Part shown: positions 1 through 8,721 of the stretch, one piece after another | How the letters are laid out: every line of letters begins with the position of its first letter | How positions within the stretch are numbered: position 1 is the first letter of the stretch | Virus record (IMG/VR): IMGVR_UViG_3300007735_000764 | Location: 1-58,889 of that record | Reading direction: 5' to 3' (one strand) | From: a virus | Length of the DNA stretch: 58,889 bases | Notes under the pieces: model-generated | What the model was told of the DNA's origin: nothing | Databases searched by the model: none | Seen by the model: only the letters and a program-made list of their open reading frames with translations | Program-made: the position numbers and the translations under genes

Positions 1-127
1 CGTAAGCCGCAGCCTCTTGAGAGCGGCCGATGGCTTGAGCTACCGCTTCACGCGACATCCCGCCGGAAGCAATAGCATCGGCCCAAGCTTGCAAGCCGGC
101 ATCATCCGCGCCGGACCGACCCAGCTC
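1..127. repeat. Terminal direct repeat, left copy (circularity signal)
   Basis: Bases 1-127 are identical to bases 58763-58889. A perfect 127-bp match at both ends of an assembled contig is the usual sign of a circular or circularly permuted molecule; 127 is also a common assembler k-mer length, so the overlap need not be a physical terminal repeat. The repeat lies inside a gene that becomes intact only when the ends are joined. Confidence 0.95.
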
Positions 128-172
128 CTGCTGGTAAAGTTGAGCGACATAATCGCGAGCATCATCAGCCAT
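1..172 (-). CDS. DUF4214-type tandem-repeat virion protein, N-terminal part (crosses contig junction)
   Basis: This is the 5' end of the gene that continues at 58762 down to 57951. The ATG at 172-170 has AAGGA upstream on the minus strand and starts MADDARDYVAQLYQQELGRS. Joining the ends gives a 327-residue protein; without the join the gene seems to start at a TTG at 58856. The protein opens with three tandem repeats of about 47 residues, each with an LYQ-ELGRS or LYQSELNRG core followed by a QxW and SGxMT segment. This resembles DUF4214 domains, which occur in surface and adhesive proteins. It lies between the Ala/Gly-rich gene at 200-2047 and the small gene at 57770-57940. A structural or tail-associated role is inferred. 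Confidence 0.8.
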   Translation of the reverse strand, partial: MADDARDYVAQLYQQELGRSGADDAGLQAWADAIASGGMSREAVAQAIGRSQEAAAY

Positions 173-199
173 AGGCTTTGTCCTTCAGATCAAGCTTGT

Positions 200-2047
200 T
201 TACGCACGATACCCTTCACGGGCCGAATAGTCACTATACACAAACGGGGATGTGGAGACGCGCGGTCTTGCGATGAAGTCCGCGATATTGAACGAGTACG
301 GAGAAGGTGCCGCCGCGGGCGCTGCTGAGATGACCTCGGTTCCATATTGCTGCGGTTCGCCGCTCGATGCTTGAATAGTCGGAGCAAGATCTCCGCCACC
401 ACCGTAGCCCTCTGCAACGCCAGCGTTCGACGGTCCTTCGCCGAAGCTTGGGCCAGAGCCGCCCATCAGACCCATCAAACCGCCGCCGGTTTGGAGACCT
501 TGGCCCGTGGCAAGACTGACACCCTGCCCATACAACGACGTTCCGGTGAGGCCGAGGGAGGCCAAGTTGGCCGGACCATATCCCGGAAGGGCTGCGGTCA
601 AACCCGCATTAACAAGGGCGGATGTGATTGGGTTTGACGCAATACTAGCGATACCAGACATCGAACTCGGTGACGGTCCAATTGAAACGGATTCCTGCCC
701 GTTCATGTTGGTGACCGAAACCTGCGCTCCGGTGAGCGGGTCCGTGAAACTGTCCGTTGAAAACGAACTAGCAGAACGACCCGGAGTACCGACAGGAGCA
801 CCCGCTGCAACCGCTGCGAGAGACGACCCTCTGCCGACAGATGGCGTCGATGAAACAGATGGAGCTTGGGATGGAGCCTGAGAGGGAACTGACGAAACAG
901 CAGGGGCTTGAGAAGGGACGGATGCGACCGAAACGGCTGGCGCAACAACTCCGGGGGATCCAACATAGGGACTCCCAAAAGATCTCTGAGCCATGACTGC
1001 GGCTTCTTGAGCCGCAAGATGAGCGGCCTGTTCCGTGCGGGCTTCTGCGCGAGATCCGGGAATACCGGTTGCCCCAAGCATGCCGGTATCGACGCTTGCC
1101 CCGCTATATGGAGCGCCCATGGAAATTCCGGCAGGGCCTACCCCAAAGCCCATACCCATTGAAGGGGAAGAGTATCCTTGAGGATTGCTGCTTGTAGCCG
1201 CGCCACCAAACGGGGTCGAAGATGGGGCCGTGCTGCTGAATCCCTGATCTGTTGCCGCAAAGCCCGCAATGCCTGTGTTACCCAAGGCTTCGCTAAGGCT
1301 TCCGAGTCCGCTTAGACCGCCGGATATATTGCCCGCCCCCATGCCAAGACCGGACACACCCTCGGCGTCCGTCCCGGTGCCTGTGATGCCGCCAAGGCCT
1401 AGACCACCCATGGAAACGTCGGAGATGCCCATCGAAGAAAGCGATGTCGAGACATCTGTAGAAGGGGATACTCCCTGCGAAGCCATAGTCGCGGGAGACG
1501 TGCTGGCACTGACGCCTACTGGGCCGGAAAGACCAAAGGCCCCGGCCTGAGTTGGTCCCAAAGCTTCCGTAACGCCGGCGGCTACGGCTGCGATAGAAGA
1601 CCCAGAGAAAACGCCGCCAAGGCCAAGGGCAGCGAGGGGTCCAGACACCTCTTGGGCGGCGGGAGAAGCGATGTCGGCGGCAGAGACGGAAGGGCTTACT
1701 GAAGTCCCACCAAGCATGCCCGCAACTGCGGCGGCGATGTCTGCGTTTCCCGTAGCCTCGGCGTTGGCCATTGCGGCTTCGGGACTGCCCGATGTCCCAG
1801 CGATGTTGGCTGCGGCTTCGGAAATCGATCCAGGGCCTATGCCGGGAATGCCGTTCTCGCCACCACCAATAGCGGCAACGCCGCTATCGTCTCCGGGATC
1901 ACCTCCGTCACCTTCCCCGCCGGGGCCGTCTGCTCCGGGGCCATCGGATCCGGGGCCATCGGCACCCGGACCACCACTTGGGCCGTCCCCACCAAGGCCA
2001 TCGCGGGGGATGTTACGGAGAAGGAGATGTTCCCAAGGCGCGAGCAT
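200..2047 (-). CDS. Gly/Ala/Ser-rich putative virion protein
   Basis: A 615-residue low-complexity protein directly downstream of the portal gene; its ATG overlaps the portal stop by one base (TAATG), so the two are translationally coupled. Residues about 20-55 form a collagen-like run of G-P-x and G-x-D triplets. The rest alternates Ala/Gly/Ser-rich stretches with Pro/Gln-rich segments, and there is no enzyme motif. Position beside portal and terminase suggests a head or ejection component. The sequence is too low-complexity to assign to a family by eye. Confidence 0.75.
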   Translation of the reverse strand: MLAPWEHLLLRNIPRDGLGGDGPSGGPGADGPGSDGPGADGPGGEGDGGDPGDDSGVAAIGGGENGIPGIGPGSISEAAANIAGTSGSPEAAMANAEATGNADIAAAVAGMLGGTSVSPSVSAADIASPAAQEVSGPLAALGLGGVFSGSSIAAVAAGVTEALGPTQAGAFGLSGPVGVSASTSPATMASQGVSPSTDVSTSLSSMGISDVSMGGLGLGGITGTGTDAEGVSGLGMGAGNISGGLSGLGSLSEALGNTGIAGFAATDQGFSSTAPSSTPFGGAATSSNPQGYSSPSMGMGFGVGPAGISMGAPYSGASVDTGMLGATGIPGSRAEARTEQAAHLAAQEAAVMAQRSFGSPYVGSPGVVAPAVSVASVPSQAPAVSSVPSQAPSQAPSVSSTPSVGRGSSLAAVAAGAPVGTPGRSASSFSTDSFTDPLTGAQVSVTNMNGQESVSIGPSPSSMSGIASIASNPITSALVNAGLTAALPGYGPANLASLGLTGTSLYGQGVSLATGQGLQTGGGLMGLMGGSGPSFGEGPSNAGVAEGYGGGGDLAPTIQASSGEPQQYGTEVISAAPAAAPSPYSFNIADFIARPRVSTSPFVYSDYSAREGYRA

Positions 2048-4491
2048 TACGCGACTCCGGCCCTTTGCAGTGATACGTTAGCGCGAAGCTGCGCGATGTC
2101 TTCGTTTGATTGGATGCGTTCGCGATCAAGCGAGTCTTTCGCCTGAAGCTTGGATTGATCGAAAGCCAGACGCTGTTGATCCGCAACGGCCTTCTGTTGG
2201 AGCTGCTGCGCCTTGAGCTGCAAGTTCTTTTCCTGCAACTGGATCAGCGGATCAGCGCCAGTATCCGGCGGAGGCGGGTTCAACATTTGAATGATCTGCG
2301 CCTGCAACTGCGATTCAAGACGCGCAATGAGCATCGCCTGCTGCTCCGGGTTAGCCGGAGGAGGCGGCATCATCATGGGACGACCAAACTGATCCATGCC
2401 TTGCACAGGCTGTTGCAGTTGCTGCATGCCCTGTTGCTGGGCAAGCAGCGAAATGTGTTCGAATATGTGCGAGAGAAGAACACCCTGCACCTGCGGAGAA
2501 ACCTGAATAAGCGGCAGCATGTAGAACTGAACATGCGCCGTAATGTGTGCTTGATGGTCCTGATCCGGGAAGGCTTGGAGGGGAGCGCCTCCATTAGGAA
2601 TAACAAGCGAGCGAGCATTTTCTTGCGCGGGTCCCTGCGGCTGCGGATTAGGCGGCGGCGGAAGCAGGATGTCGATGCTCTGCACGTTGAGCGCAGCATA
2701 CATACGACGATACGCTTCATAGAGATTGTGCATCTGCGGCGCGGCTTGAGCAAGACGGAGCTGCTCTTGCGCCAACGAAATGCGCTGCGTCATCGAATAG
2801 ATGTTCGGATCCGACACCGGCAAGATGTCAATGCGATCATCGAAGTCAGACGACTTGATCGAACGCTCAGCGTTCGGCACTTCGAAAGGATATTCCGGAG
2901 GAAGCGACTCAGCAAAAACCTTTGCAAGCAGCTTCAATTCTTGCATCTGCGCGTAGTGCATCCGCTTGTGAACAGCGGACATGACGCGCGAGCCGCGTTC
3001 CAAAAGCGCAATGGTAGTACCGACAGGCAGCTCTTGGTTGGTTTCACCCATGCCAAGATCTTTTGTGCCGACGAACTTTTCCGCGGCTCCGATACAGAAG
3101 CCCAAGAGCTGGAAGAGCGTGGCACTTGGTTCTTTGTACGGCAGCGGCAACAGGTTTTCGCGCAGCGAACCACCGGGCGCATCGACATCGCGCCACTCAC
3201 CAGGTTGCAATGGTGCATCCTGATCCTGAACGCGCAGGCCTTTTGCTTTGAAGCCGGCCGGCAAATTCGCCAACGTGCCCGCATCGATCAACTGACGCAG
3301 AATCGACGTGGACGAACGCGACAGATTGCCAAGCAAGTGGACAAGGCCGAAACCATAGAAGCCCATGCCCGGAAGAAACTTGTAGTGAACGAAGTATTGG
3401 CGCTTCTTGCGCAGCGGATCATTCGCTCTGTAGTTGCGACGGATAGCAAGGATCTCACCTGAGTCCTTTTCAATCGTCACGATGTACGGAAGCTTGATGC
3501 CCGTCTCTTTGCCGTCGTTCAAACGGTCCTCGAAACCCGGCAGATCCAAATTGCAATGGCATTCGTACAGCGTGTACTCGTCAGATTCCTCCGACGGCTC
3601 GACGCCGTTGATGCTGTTAATCTTCTCTTGGATCTCGTCTTCTTCCGAGACCCCCGGCTTGCCGAGTTCGATGTCGCGATAGACACCAGCCACCATCTGC
3701 TTGCGCAATTCGTTCGCACTAACGCGGGTGACGTGCGTTACACGCTCCGCGGTCAGCAAATCACGCGCCGTATAGGGGACGATCAGGTCCTTCGGCAGGA
3801 CGTACGGGCTAGTTGCGCGGCCAAGGAAGCCGTCATAGTACACTTTTTTGAAGGCCGACCCGCCATAGCCCACGTAATAGAGCATCTGGTCGAAATCCGG
3901 GTCGTATTCTTCCATCACATGCGTGATTTCGTAGTTCATAAACATCCGAACGCGCTCAGCCTGCGACTCACGCTCCGGTGTCACCGCTCCAACGACCTGT
4001 GTACGTACAGGACCACCGGGCGGAAGCAGCTCTTTGTAGGCTTGGGCTTGGAATTGTACAACCGACTCGTTCAAAATGGGGTGAACGACGCCCGAAGCGC
4101 CATCAAACGGCTCCGTGCGCTCTTCGTACTGCAAGCCGAGCAGGGTCATGCCCTTCTCGTAGGTGTCTTTCCACTCCTGACGGGACGAATCGTCGTCCTC
4201 GATCATGGAAACGAGGTCGGTTGAGATGGACGACAGCTCTTTATCGTCAACATACTCGGCCAAATTGGCGTCGAATGGGGCGTTTGCGGGGTTTTTCTTG
4301 TCCTCGTCGCCACCAAAAGTGATGGTTACACCACCGTCTTCGTCTTCAATGATGTCGAAATCGTCGTCTTCGCCCATCATGTCGTCTTCCATCCCCATAT
4401 CTGGGAGCATCATGTCCCCGACGGGAGGAAGTTCGGACGGGATCTCAGGGTAAACCGCCTTATCGACGTTGTTAAAGGGGTCCGTTGCCAT
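2047..4491 (-). CDS. Portal protein
   Basis: An 814-residue protein immediately after terL, whose stop codon overlaps this ATG. The portal forms the dodecameric ring at one capsid vertex, docks the terminase and passes DNA. The N-terminus (residues about 25-65) is very acidic with repeated Met/Asp/Glu. The middle holds the typical portal core, with the segments YEERTEPFDGASGVVHP and DFDQMLYYVGYGGSAFKK. The C-terminus is Gln/Pro-rich and then coiled-coil-like (QLQEKNLQLKAQQLQQKA). Length and order match portals of podovirus-type phages. Portal identity is confident; subfamily is not resolved. Confidence 0.92.
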   Translation of the reverse strand: MATDPFNNVDKAVYPEIPSELPPVGDMMLPDMGMEDDMMGEDDDFDIIEDEDGGVTITFGGDEDKKNPANAPFDANLAEYVDDKELSSISTDLVSMIEDDDSSRQEWKDTYEKGMTLLGLQYEERTEPFDGASGVVHPILNESVVQFQAQAYKELLPPGGPVRTQVVGAVTPERESQAERVRMFMNYEITHVMEEYDPDFDQMLYYVGYGGSAFKKVYYDGFLGRATSPYVLPKDLIVPYTARDLLTAERVTHVTRVSANELRKQMVAGVYRDIELGKPGVSEEDEIQEKINSINGVEPSEESDEYTLYECHCNLDLPGFEDRLNDGKETGIKLPYIVTIEKDSGEILAIRRNYRANDPLRKKRQYFVHYKFLPGMGFYGFGLVHLLGNLSRSSTSILRQLIDAGTLANLPAGFKAKGLRVQDQDAPLQPGEWRDVDAPGGSLRENLLPLPYKEPSATLFQLLGFCIGAAEKFVGTKDLGMGETNQELPVGTTIALLERGSRVMSAVHKRMHYAQMQELKLLAKVFAESLPPEYPFEVPNAERSIKSSDFDDRIDILPVSDPNIYSMTQRISLAQEQLRLAQAAPQMHNLYEAYRRMYAALNVQSIDILLPPPPNPQPQGPAQENARSLVIPNGGAPLQAFPDQDHQAHITAHVQFYMLPLIQVSPQVQGVLLSHIFEHISLLAQQQGMQQLQQPVQGMDQFGRPMMMPPPPANPEQQAMLIARLESQLQAQIIQMLNPPPPDTGADPLIQLQEKNLQLKAQQLQQKAVADQQRLAFDQSKLQAKDSLDRERIQSNEDIAQLRANVSLQRAGVA

Positions 4492-5957
4492 TAGTAATAC
4501 ACCCTGCGACCGATATGTTCGGTCTGTTCTATCACATAATCTTCAGGATGGGTAATGAACCCGCCCTGGCGGAAGCGCATCAGAGCCTGTGAGCACGCAT
4601 CGACGTGGTCATCATGCGCTCCATACGGGAATGCGGCGATCTCTTCGATTACTTCCTCGGCCCAAGAGGTCTCAGGATACCATACTAGCCCAGCCTCAAA
4701 CAGCGGGGCAATGGAGTTGAGCCGGCTAAACTTGTCATTCCCACGCGACGGCGTGTAGTTCACGACCGGGATGCCCATGTTCCGCAGTTCCTGCGTCAAA
4801 GGCAAGCCCGCCGCCTTACTTTCGATCAAGACCGTCTCCGGGTCCCAGTATTGGTACTCGGACATGGCCACGCGCTTCAGATCCGGAAACTCCCACCGGC
4901 CCTTCTTGGCGTCCAACAGAATGATATTTGCAGGCCCGTCCTCTCGTGGGTAGAATACGCCCCACGTTTGAATCGCACTAAAGTCCGCCGTTCGCGTTTT
5001 CAGGAACGCCGTGTCGTAAGACTGCATGACGTAATGCAGACGCGGGATTTCCTCTTTCTCCCACACCTGCCACCAGTCGCGCTTAACAATAGACGCCGCG
5101 TCCGCCGTGGGCTGCTGCATATACTGCGCTTGCCACTTCGACAGGCTGATCGACGCCTTGATCTTCTCCAGCTCGTCCAGCTTCCAATACTCAGGCCAGA
5201 GCGGTTCGCCACTGTCCAAGATGGCCGGAAACTCCACCACCTCCCACTGATCCGCCTTCGGATCCATGCCCTGCTGTTTCAGAAGCCGCGCCGTGATGTC
5301 GAGTTCACCCCATCGCGTCATGACGACGATGATCGCCCCGCCCGGTTGCAGACGCTGACGGGGACCAGCCTGATACCAATCCCAAGCGTTCTCCAAGGCG
5401 GTCGGCGACTGAGCGTCCTGTTCCGAGTGCGGGTCGTCCACGATGAACAGGTCGGCGCCGCGGCCGGCAATGTTACCGCCCACACCGGCAGCGTAGTATT
5501 CCCCGCCCTCGTCCGTCTCCCAGCGATACGCGGCCTTCGAATCAGAGCGGAGCCGCGCGTCCGGGAAGACCCGCTTATAGTCCTCCGTCTCCATCAGGTT
5601 CTTCACCTTGCGGCCGAATCGGATCGACAGATCCGCGGTATGCGTTGCCTGCATGATCTTCTTGTCAGGCATGCGTCCAATGAACCACGCCGGAAACAGG
5701 TACGAAGCAAACTCTGACTTCGTATGGCGTGGCGGCATGTTGATGATCAGTCTTTTAAGCTCTCCACGAGCAACCGCTTCAAGTTTCTCTGCCACAATCT
5801 TATGATGACGGCCGGCGATAAAGTTCGGCCAGATGAAGCGCACAAAATCAAGAAAGTGCTCACGAGCCCCTTCAACCTGTGTAAGTTGCGCGGCCCGCTT
5901 TTGCAGAGCGAGGTATTGTCGGAGGGTCTCATCGGAGACAGTTGTCGGCAATGCCAT
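4491..5957 (-). CDS. terL: Terminase large subunit
   Basis: A 488-residue DNA-packaging ATPase and nuclease. The N-terminal ATPase has a deviant Walker A at residues 74-81 (MPPRHTKS) and Walker B at 173-179 (VDDPHSE). The C-terminal nuclease half shows the acidic segments SYDTAFLKTRTADFSA and DDHVDACSQALMRF. The ATG overlaps the TGA of the upstream transglycosylase gene (ATGA), and the stop overlaps the portal start. The small subunit is encoded about 5 kb upstream rather than adjacent. Confidence 0.95.
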   Translation of the reverse strand: MALPTTVSDETLRQYLALQKRAAQLTQVEGAREHFLDFVRFIWPNFIAGRHHKIVAEKLEAVARGELKRLIINMPPRHTKSEFASYLFPAWFIGRMPDKKIMQATHTADLSIRFGRKVKNLMETEDYKRVFPDARLRSDSKAAYRWETDEGGEYYAAGVGGNIAGRGADLFIVDDPHSEQDAQSPTALENAWDWYQAGPRQRLQPGGAIIVVMTRWGELDITARLLKQQGMDPKADQWEVVEFPAILDSGEPLWPEYWKLDELEKIKASISLSKWQAQYMQQPTADAASIVKRDWWQVWEKEEIPRLHYVMQSYDTAFLKTRTADFSAIQTWGVFYPREDGPANIILLDAKKGRWEFPDLKRVAMSEYQYWDPETVLIESKAAGLPLTQELRNMGIPVVNYTPSRGNDKFSRLNSIAPLFEAGLVWYPETSWAEEVIEEIAAFPYGAHDDHVDACSQALMRFRQGGFITHPEDYVIEQTEHIGRRVYY

Positions 5958-6529
5958 CAGCGTTTTCTACCCGGCAACATACTAAAGTCCGCCTGCTTGG
6001 GCAGAGTCGATTGGTAATAGTCCGTGATTGCCGAGATCATCCGCTGACGCTGCCTGTTCGATGGTCCTTGGTCCAAGTTCATCCGCTCACGGGCCAAGGC
6101 CAACTCCTCCGCATTCAACGCAGCAATGCCCTCGGCGTCCTGCTCCATGGGCATACCCAGAGCGTTAGCAAACCGACCGACATATTGCGGCACCGACGTT
6201 CCGGTGACATCGGACGCGTTGCCGGCACGATCCATGGGCCGACCAGAAAACCACATGCTCGCCGCGTCATACGGGTTGCCGGTCTTCTCGACGTACTGAC
6301 CAAATTTCGCCGCCGCCACGGCGTCCTGCGCCTCACGGCTGCGCAGGAACTGATCAGGGGTCATCTCCTGGCCAAGGACCTCTTTCGTCCAAACAGGGAT
6401 ATTGAAGTCCATGACCTGATAGCGGCCATACGCCTGATTACCCTTCTCGGTCCTTGGACCAAGGGCCGAGTAGTTATTACCGCTCTCAATCGTACCAAGA
6501 GCATTCAGATATCGCGTAAGCTCGGCCAA
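5957..6529 (-). CDS. Lytic transglycosylase-like muralytic protein
   Basis: A 190-residue protein with the signature of soluble lytic transglycosylase folds: a catalytic-type Glu in GTIESGN (residues about 13-19), followed by a Y-S-A-L-GP segment, AYGRYQVM, and an AA-KFGQY helix. Such enzymes cleave the glycan strand of peptidoglycan, either during DNA entry or at lysis. The start is a TTG at 6529-6527 with GGAG about 10 bases upstream; no ATG fits the conserved N-terminus. It is coupled to terL by a 4-base overlap, so a virion-associated entry enzyme is more likely than the main endolysin, which is at 57039-57773. Confidence 0.8.
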   Translation of the reverse strand: MAELTRYLNALGTIESGNNYSALGPRTEKGNQAYGRYQVMDFNIPVWTKEVLGQEMTPDQFLRSREAQDAVAAAKFGQYVEKTGNPYDAASMWFSGRPMDRAGNASDVTGTSVPQYVGRFANALGMPMEQDAEGIAALNAEELALARERMNLDQGPSNRQRQRMISAITDYYQSTLPKQADFSMLPGRKR

Positions 6530-6595
6530 AAGAAGTATCTCCTCAATCCCGCTACAATTTGCTATAACGCAGCGGCATTACATGGGGATCTGGGT

Positions 6596-7096
6596 TTGGC
6601 GGACGGACCACAACCAGACAAGTATGACATTGCCAGATTCTTTTCCAAGGTCAATGTGCGACCGTCAATGGAAGATTGCTGGGAATGGAAAGGGGCCATG
6701 GGCCGTGGGCACATGGGCTATGGATCATTTTCCGTGGGATCCACCAGTCTCTCCGCTCATCGCTTTTGCTACGAATACTTTCATGGCCGGATCCCGGAGG
6801 GGCTCGTAGTTCGTCACCGCTGCGATAATCCGCTCTGCGTGAACCCTTGGCATCTGGAGACGGGCACCCATCAAGACAACATGCTGGATCGGGTCATCAG
6901 GAACAGAAGTAGTCGTGGGTCTAAAAACGGTAGCGCAAAGCTGACGGAAGATCAGGTGCTCGACATATTCTACGATGACCGCCTGCCGGTAAAGATCGCC
7001 GAGGATTACGGGATCGATCATACTACCGTCCGCAACATCAAGAATGGGAAAAATTGGACCCACCTCACCGGAGCAAGGCGGGTCCAAAGGAAGTAA
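6596..7096 (+). CDS. HNH homing endonuclease (inserted antisense to virion operon)
   Basis: A 166-residue HNH protein on the strand opposite its neighbours. It has a DCWEWKGA segment, a YGSF beta element, and the HNH core HRCDNPLCVNPWHL, followed by a C-terminal helix-turn-helix (AEDYGIDHTTVRNIKNGKNW) typical of free-standing phage homing endonucleases. No ATG fits; the best start is TTG at 6596 with GGGGA seven bases upstream. The gene lies between the transglycosylase and the small genes at 7212-7767, which looks like insertion into an existing operon. Endonuclease identity is confident; the start is not. Confidence 0.8.
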   Translation: MADGPQPDKYDIARFFSKVNVRPSMEDCWEWKGAMGRGHMGYGSFSVGSTSLSAHRFCYEYFHGRIPEGLVVRHRCDNPLCVNPWHLETGTHQDNMLDRVIRNRSSRGSKNGSAKLTEDQVLDIFYDDRLPVKIAEDYGIDHTTVRNIKNGKNWTHLTGARRVQRK

Positions 7097-7191
7097 CCGG
7101 CCAATGGGAGGGGAACCGGTTACCTTCCGCCCGAGGGGAGAGTTCAGGCGGGGATGCAAGTGGAAGTGAAGGCGTTACTAAGGACAATGTG

Positions 7192-7217
7192 CCATGGTCC
7201 TTGGTCCGAGGTCAAGG
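7192..7217. repeat. GGWCC heptamer repeat array (three units)
   Basis: Three head-to-tail 7-bp units, ATGGTCC, TTGGTCC and GAGGTCA, start at 7194, 7201 and 7208. This is one of the clearest members of the degenerate heptamer family described under findings. It overlaps the 3' end of the 35-residue gene at 7212-7319. Confidence 0.8.
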
Positions 7218-7319
7218 CCAGCCGCGGATAGAAAAGAACACGCGGAAGATCGCCAGCATCAGGCACGCGGCCGCGCCGGCAAGGAACAAGAAGACACTGA
7301 GGGCGAGAGCTAGTTCCAT
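7212..7319 (-). CDS. 35-residue membrane miniprotein
   Basis: An ATG at 7319 opens a short frame that is almost entirely hydrophobic: MELALALSVFLFLAGAAA, a second hydrophobic run CLMLAIFRVFF, then SIRGWP and stop at 7212. It starts one base after the stop of the Cys-rich gene at 7321-7767, as expected for an operon member. A single membrane-spanning helix of this size could be a holin or lysis helper, given the transglycosylase gene downstream. There is no homology evidence; the call rests on composition and spacing. Confidence 0.5.
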   Translation of the reverse strand: MELALALSVFLFLAGAAACLMLAIFRVFFSIRGWP

Positions 7320-7320
7320 C

Positions 7321-7767
7321 TTACTTTATAGGGCCGCCCTTTAACCATGCGTCACACGTACGGTCACCGGCACATTTGAAATGAAACAATTGGCAGTAGC
7401 CAAGGTTCGCCGCAGCAGAGACAGCTTCTGCCGCGGTGGTCTCAGCTTTCTTCACGGCCGGCGGTTCGTCTTCGTCTTGCATGCCTTTGGCGATACAGGC
7501 GAGCATGTTTTCAGTTTGGATGAAGGCCGCGCAGTTCCCACAACGGGCTGTCTTGGCTTCTTCAGGAGAGATGTTCCAAAGCTTCGCGAGCCTCTTCCAG
7601 AACTTCTCATTTGCTTCGTCTGGGTTGAGCGGGCCATAGCCATAGTCTTCAATCGCATGGTTGCGGTTAGCTAGATTGATGTGAACATCCAGCGTGGCCG
7701 GGGGACAAGATTTCTTATCGCGGAAGGCCTGCTTCAGTGCAGTGCCGAGGATGGGGCTTTTGGCCAT
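7321..7767 (-). CDS. Cys-rich hypothetical protein
   Basis: A 148-residue protein not assigned to a named family. It has six Cys in two groups: CGNC followed by a Cys about ten residues later (residues about 77-92), and a C-terminal group YCQLFHFKCAGDRTCDAW. The pattern suggests metal or iron-sulfur binding. The middle is Ala/Glu/Lys-rich. The upstream region lacks a clear Shine-Dalgarno and instead holds degenerate GGWCC heptamers (7772-7798). It precedes the 35-residue membrane gene. Confidence 0.7.
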   Translation of the reverse strand: MAKSPILGTALKQAFRDKKSCPPATLDVHINLANRNHAIEDYGYGPLNPDEANEKFWKRLAKLWNISPEEAKTARCGNCAAFIQTENMLACIAKGMQDEDEPPAVKKAETTAAEAVSAAANLGYCQLFHFKCAGDRTCDAWLKGGPIK

Positions 7768-7797
7768 GGGCAGTGGTCCGTGGGGAATGGGTCGTGA

Positions 7798-8313
7798 TTA
7801 AACTACCCTAGAAAACTCCCCGTGCAAAGCTGCGGCGGCTTCAACAAAAGCCTTGTAGGCATCCTCCGGATTATCGAACCAGCCGATGTGTAGGCGCTTG
7901 TTTTCTACCCGTATACGGGCCCGGTACCTTTGCTTCGATAAATCAAAAGTTATCCCCTTGAACCCCGTCCTATTGTCCTTTCTGATGGGGCGATTCCGCA
8001 TCTGCTCACGGACCGTAGCCAGCCTGAGGTTGTTGATGCGGTTGTCATGCTTGTCACAGTTGATGTGGTCAATCTGAAAGCTCTCATCAAAGGGGCCGTG
8101 GTAGTAGAGGTAACAGAGCCGGTGAGTCGGATACGCTGTTTTCCCTATTATTGTAATCCGGTACTTGCTCCGGGGATCCTTAACCTTAGATCTATCAATG
8201 GGGTCCTTGGTCAAAGGACAACGGTGCAAAAACTGCCCGGTTTCTGGGTCGTAAAAGAAGTGCTCCCTCAAAAACTCTTGGCTCGGTAAAAGCCTGTGCG
8301 GTCTGCTCGGCAT
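7798..8313 (-). CDS. HNH endonuclease with AP2 DNA-binding domain
   Basis: 171 residues from the ATG at 8313, chosen because AGGAG lies six bases upstream; an in-frame ATG further upstream (8412) has no comparable site. The HNH_3-type core is HRLCYLYYHGPFDESFQIDH, then NRINNLRLAT. The C-terminus is a typical AP2 domain (GFKGITFDLSKQRYRARI, then AAAALHGEFSRVV). This architecture is common in phage homing endonucleases. It lies upstream of the Cys-rich gene and is read away from the early-region promoter. Confidence 0.88.
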   Translation of the reverse strand: MPSRPHRLLPSQEFLREHFFYDPETGQFLHRCPLTKDPIDRSKVKDPRSKYRITIIGKTAYPTHRLCYLYYHGPFDESFQIDHINCDKHDNRINNLRLATVREQMRNRPIRKDNRTGFKGITFDLSKQRYRARIRVENKRLHIGWFDNPEDAYKAFVEAAAALHGEFSRVV

Positions 8314-8585
8314 GGCGTATCTCCTGAGAATTTTTATTACATACCCCATGTCCGGGACCCTGACAACGTGTTTCACACAGACGGGGACCGGGTAATTTTC
8401 AAAGTTGCTCACATTCCGGGAAAAATCGGATTTTTAGGGCAATCGGCCGATGGCCGGGGGCGAAAAAGGGGGATCGCCTGGCGCGTTCGATTCTCGGATT
8501 CATCTTGGTTCTAGGCAAAGGGACCCGTTCGATTCTCGCAATGGACCGAGAGCAGCATGCCGGCATGGTCGAACACTGCAATGCA

Positions 8586-8614
8586 ATGCGCCTTGTCATT
8601 ATATATAGGCGCAT
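8586..8614. promoter_or_regulatory. Inverted repeat around an AT-rich core
   Basis: ATGCGCC (8586-8592) and GGCGCAT (8608-8614) are perfect inverted arms around the 15-base core TTGTCATTATATATA. This could be an operator or a melting element of an origin. Function is inferred from structure only. Confidence 0.45.
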
Positions 8615-8655
8615 GGACCGTGACCCATAATGGGCCAATCGCTTGATATTAGCTA

Positions 8656-8684
8656 TTGTGAATTGTCAATTTTTTTCTTACATT
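8656..8684 (+). promoter_or_regulatory. Putative sigma70-type promoter for the early block
   Basis: TTGTGA at 8656-8661 and TACATT at 8679-8684 are separated by 17 bases, each matching the consensus at four of six positions. They lie about 70 bases upstream of the first start codon at 8755, in the most AT-rich part of the control region. Confidence 0.45.
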
Positions 8685-8721
8685 CCTAATTGTTCGGGAC
8701 GCAATGTCCTGACCGTTTCCA

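Noticed and set aside
2110-3462. 450-codon frame antisense to the portal gene
   Set aside because: Arg/Leu/His-rich composition and no ribosome-binding site; explained as a shadow of a high-GC gene.
5942-6529. Long plus-strand frame running into the HNH gene
   Set aside because: It is the antisense of the transglycosylase gene; only the part after about 6596 has HNH motifs and a plausible start.
8481-8535. T-loop-like GTTCGATTC motifs suggesting a tRNA
   Set aside because: The motif occurs twice as a direct repeat without an acceptor stem, anticodon arm or D arm that could pair.
8399-8638. 79-codon minus-strand frame in the early control region
   Set aside because: No ribosome-binding site, unusual Arg/Cys/Met composition, and it would cover the palindromes and GANTC cluster.
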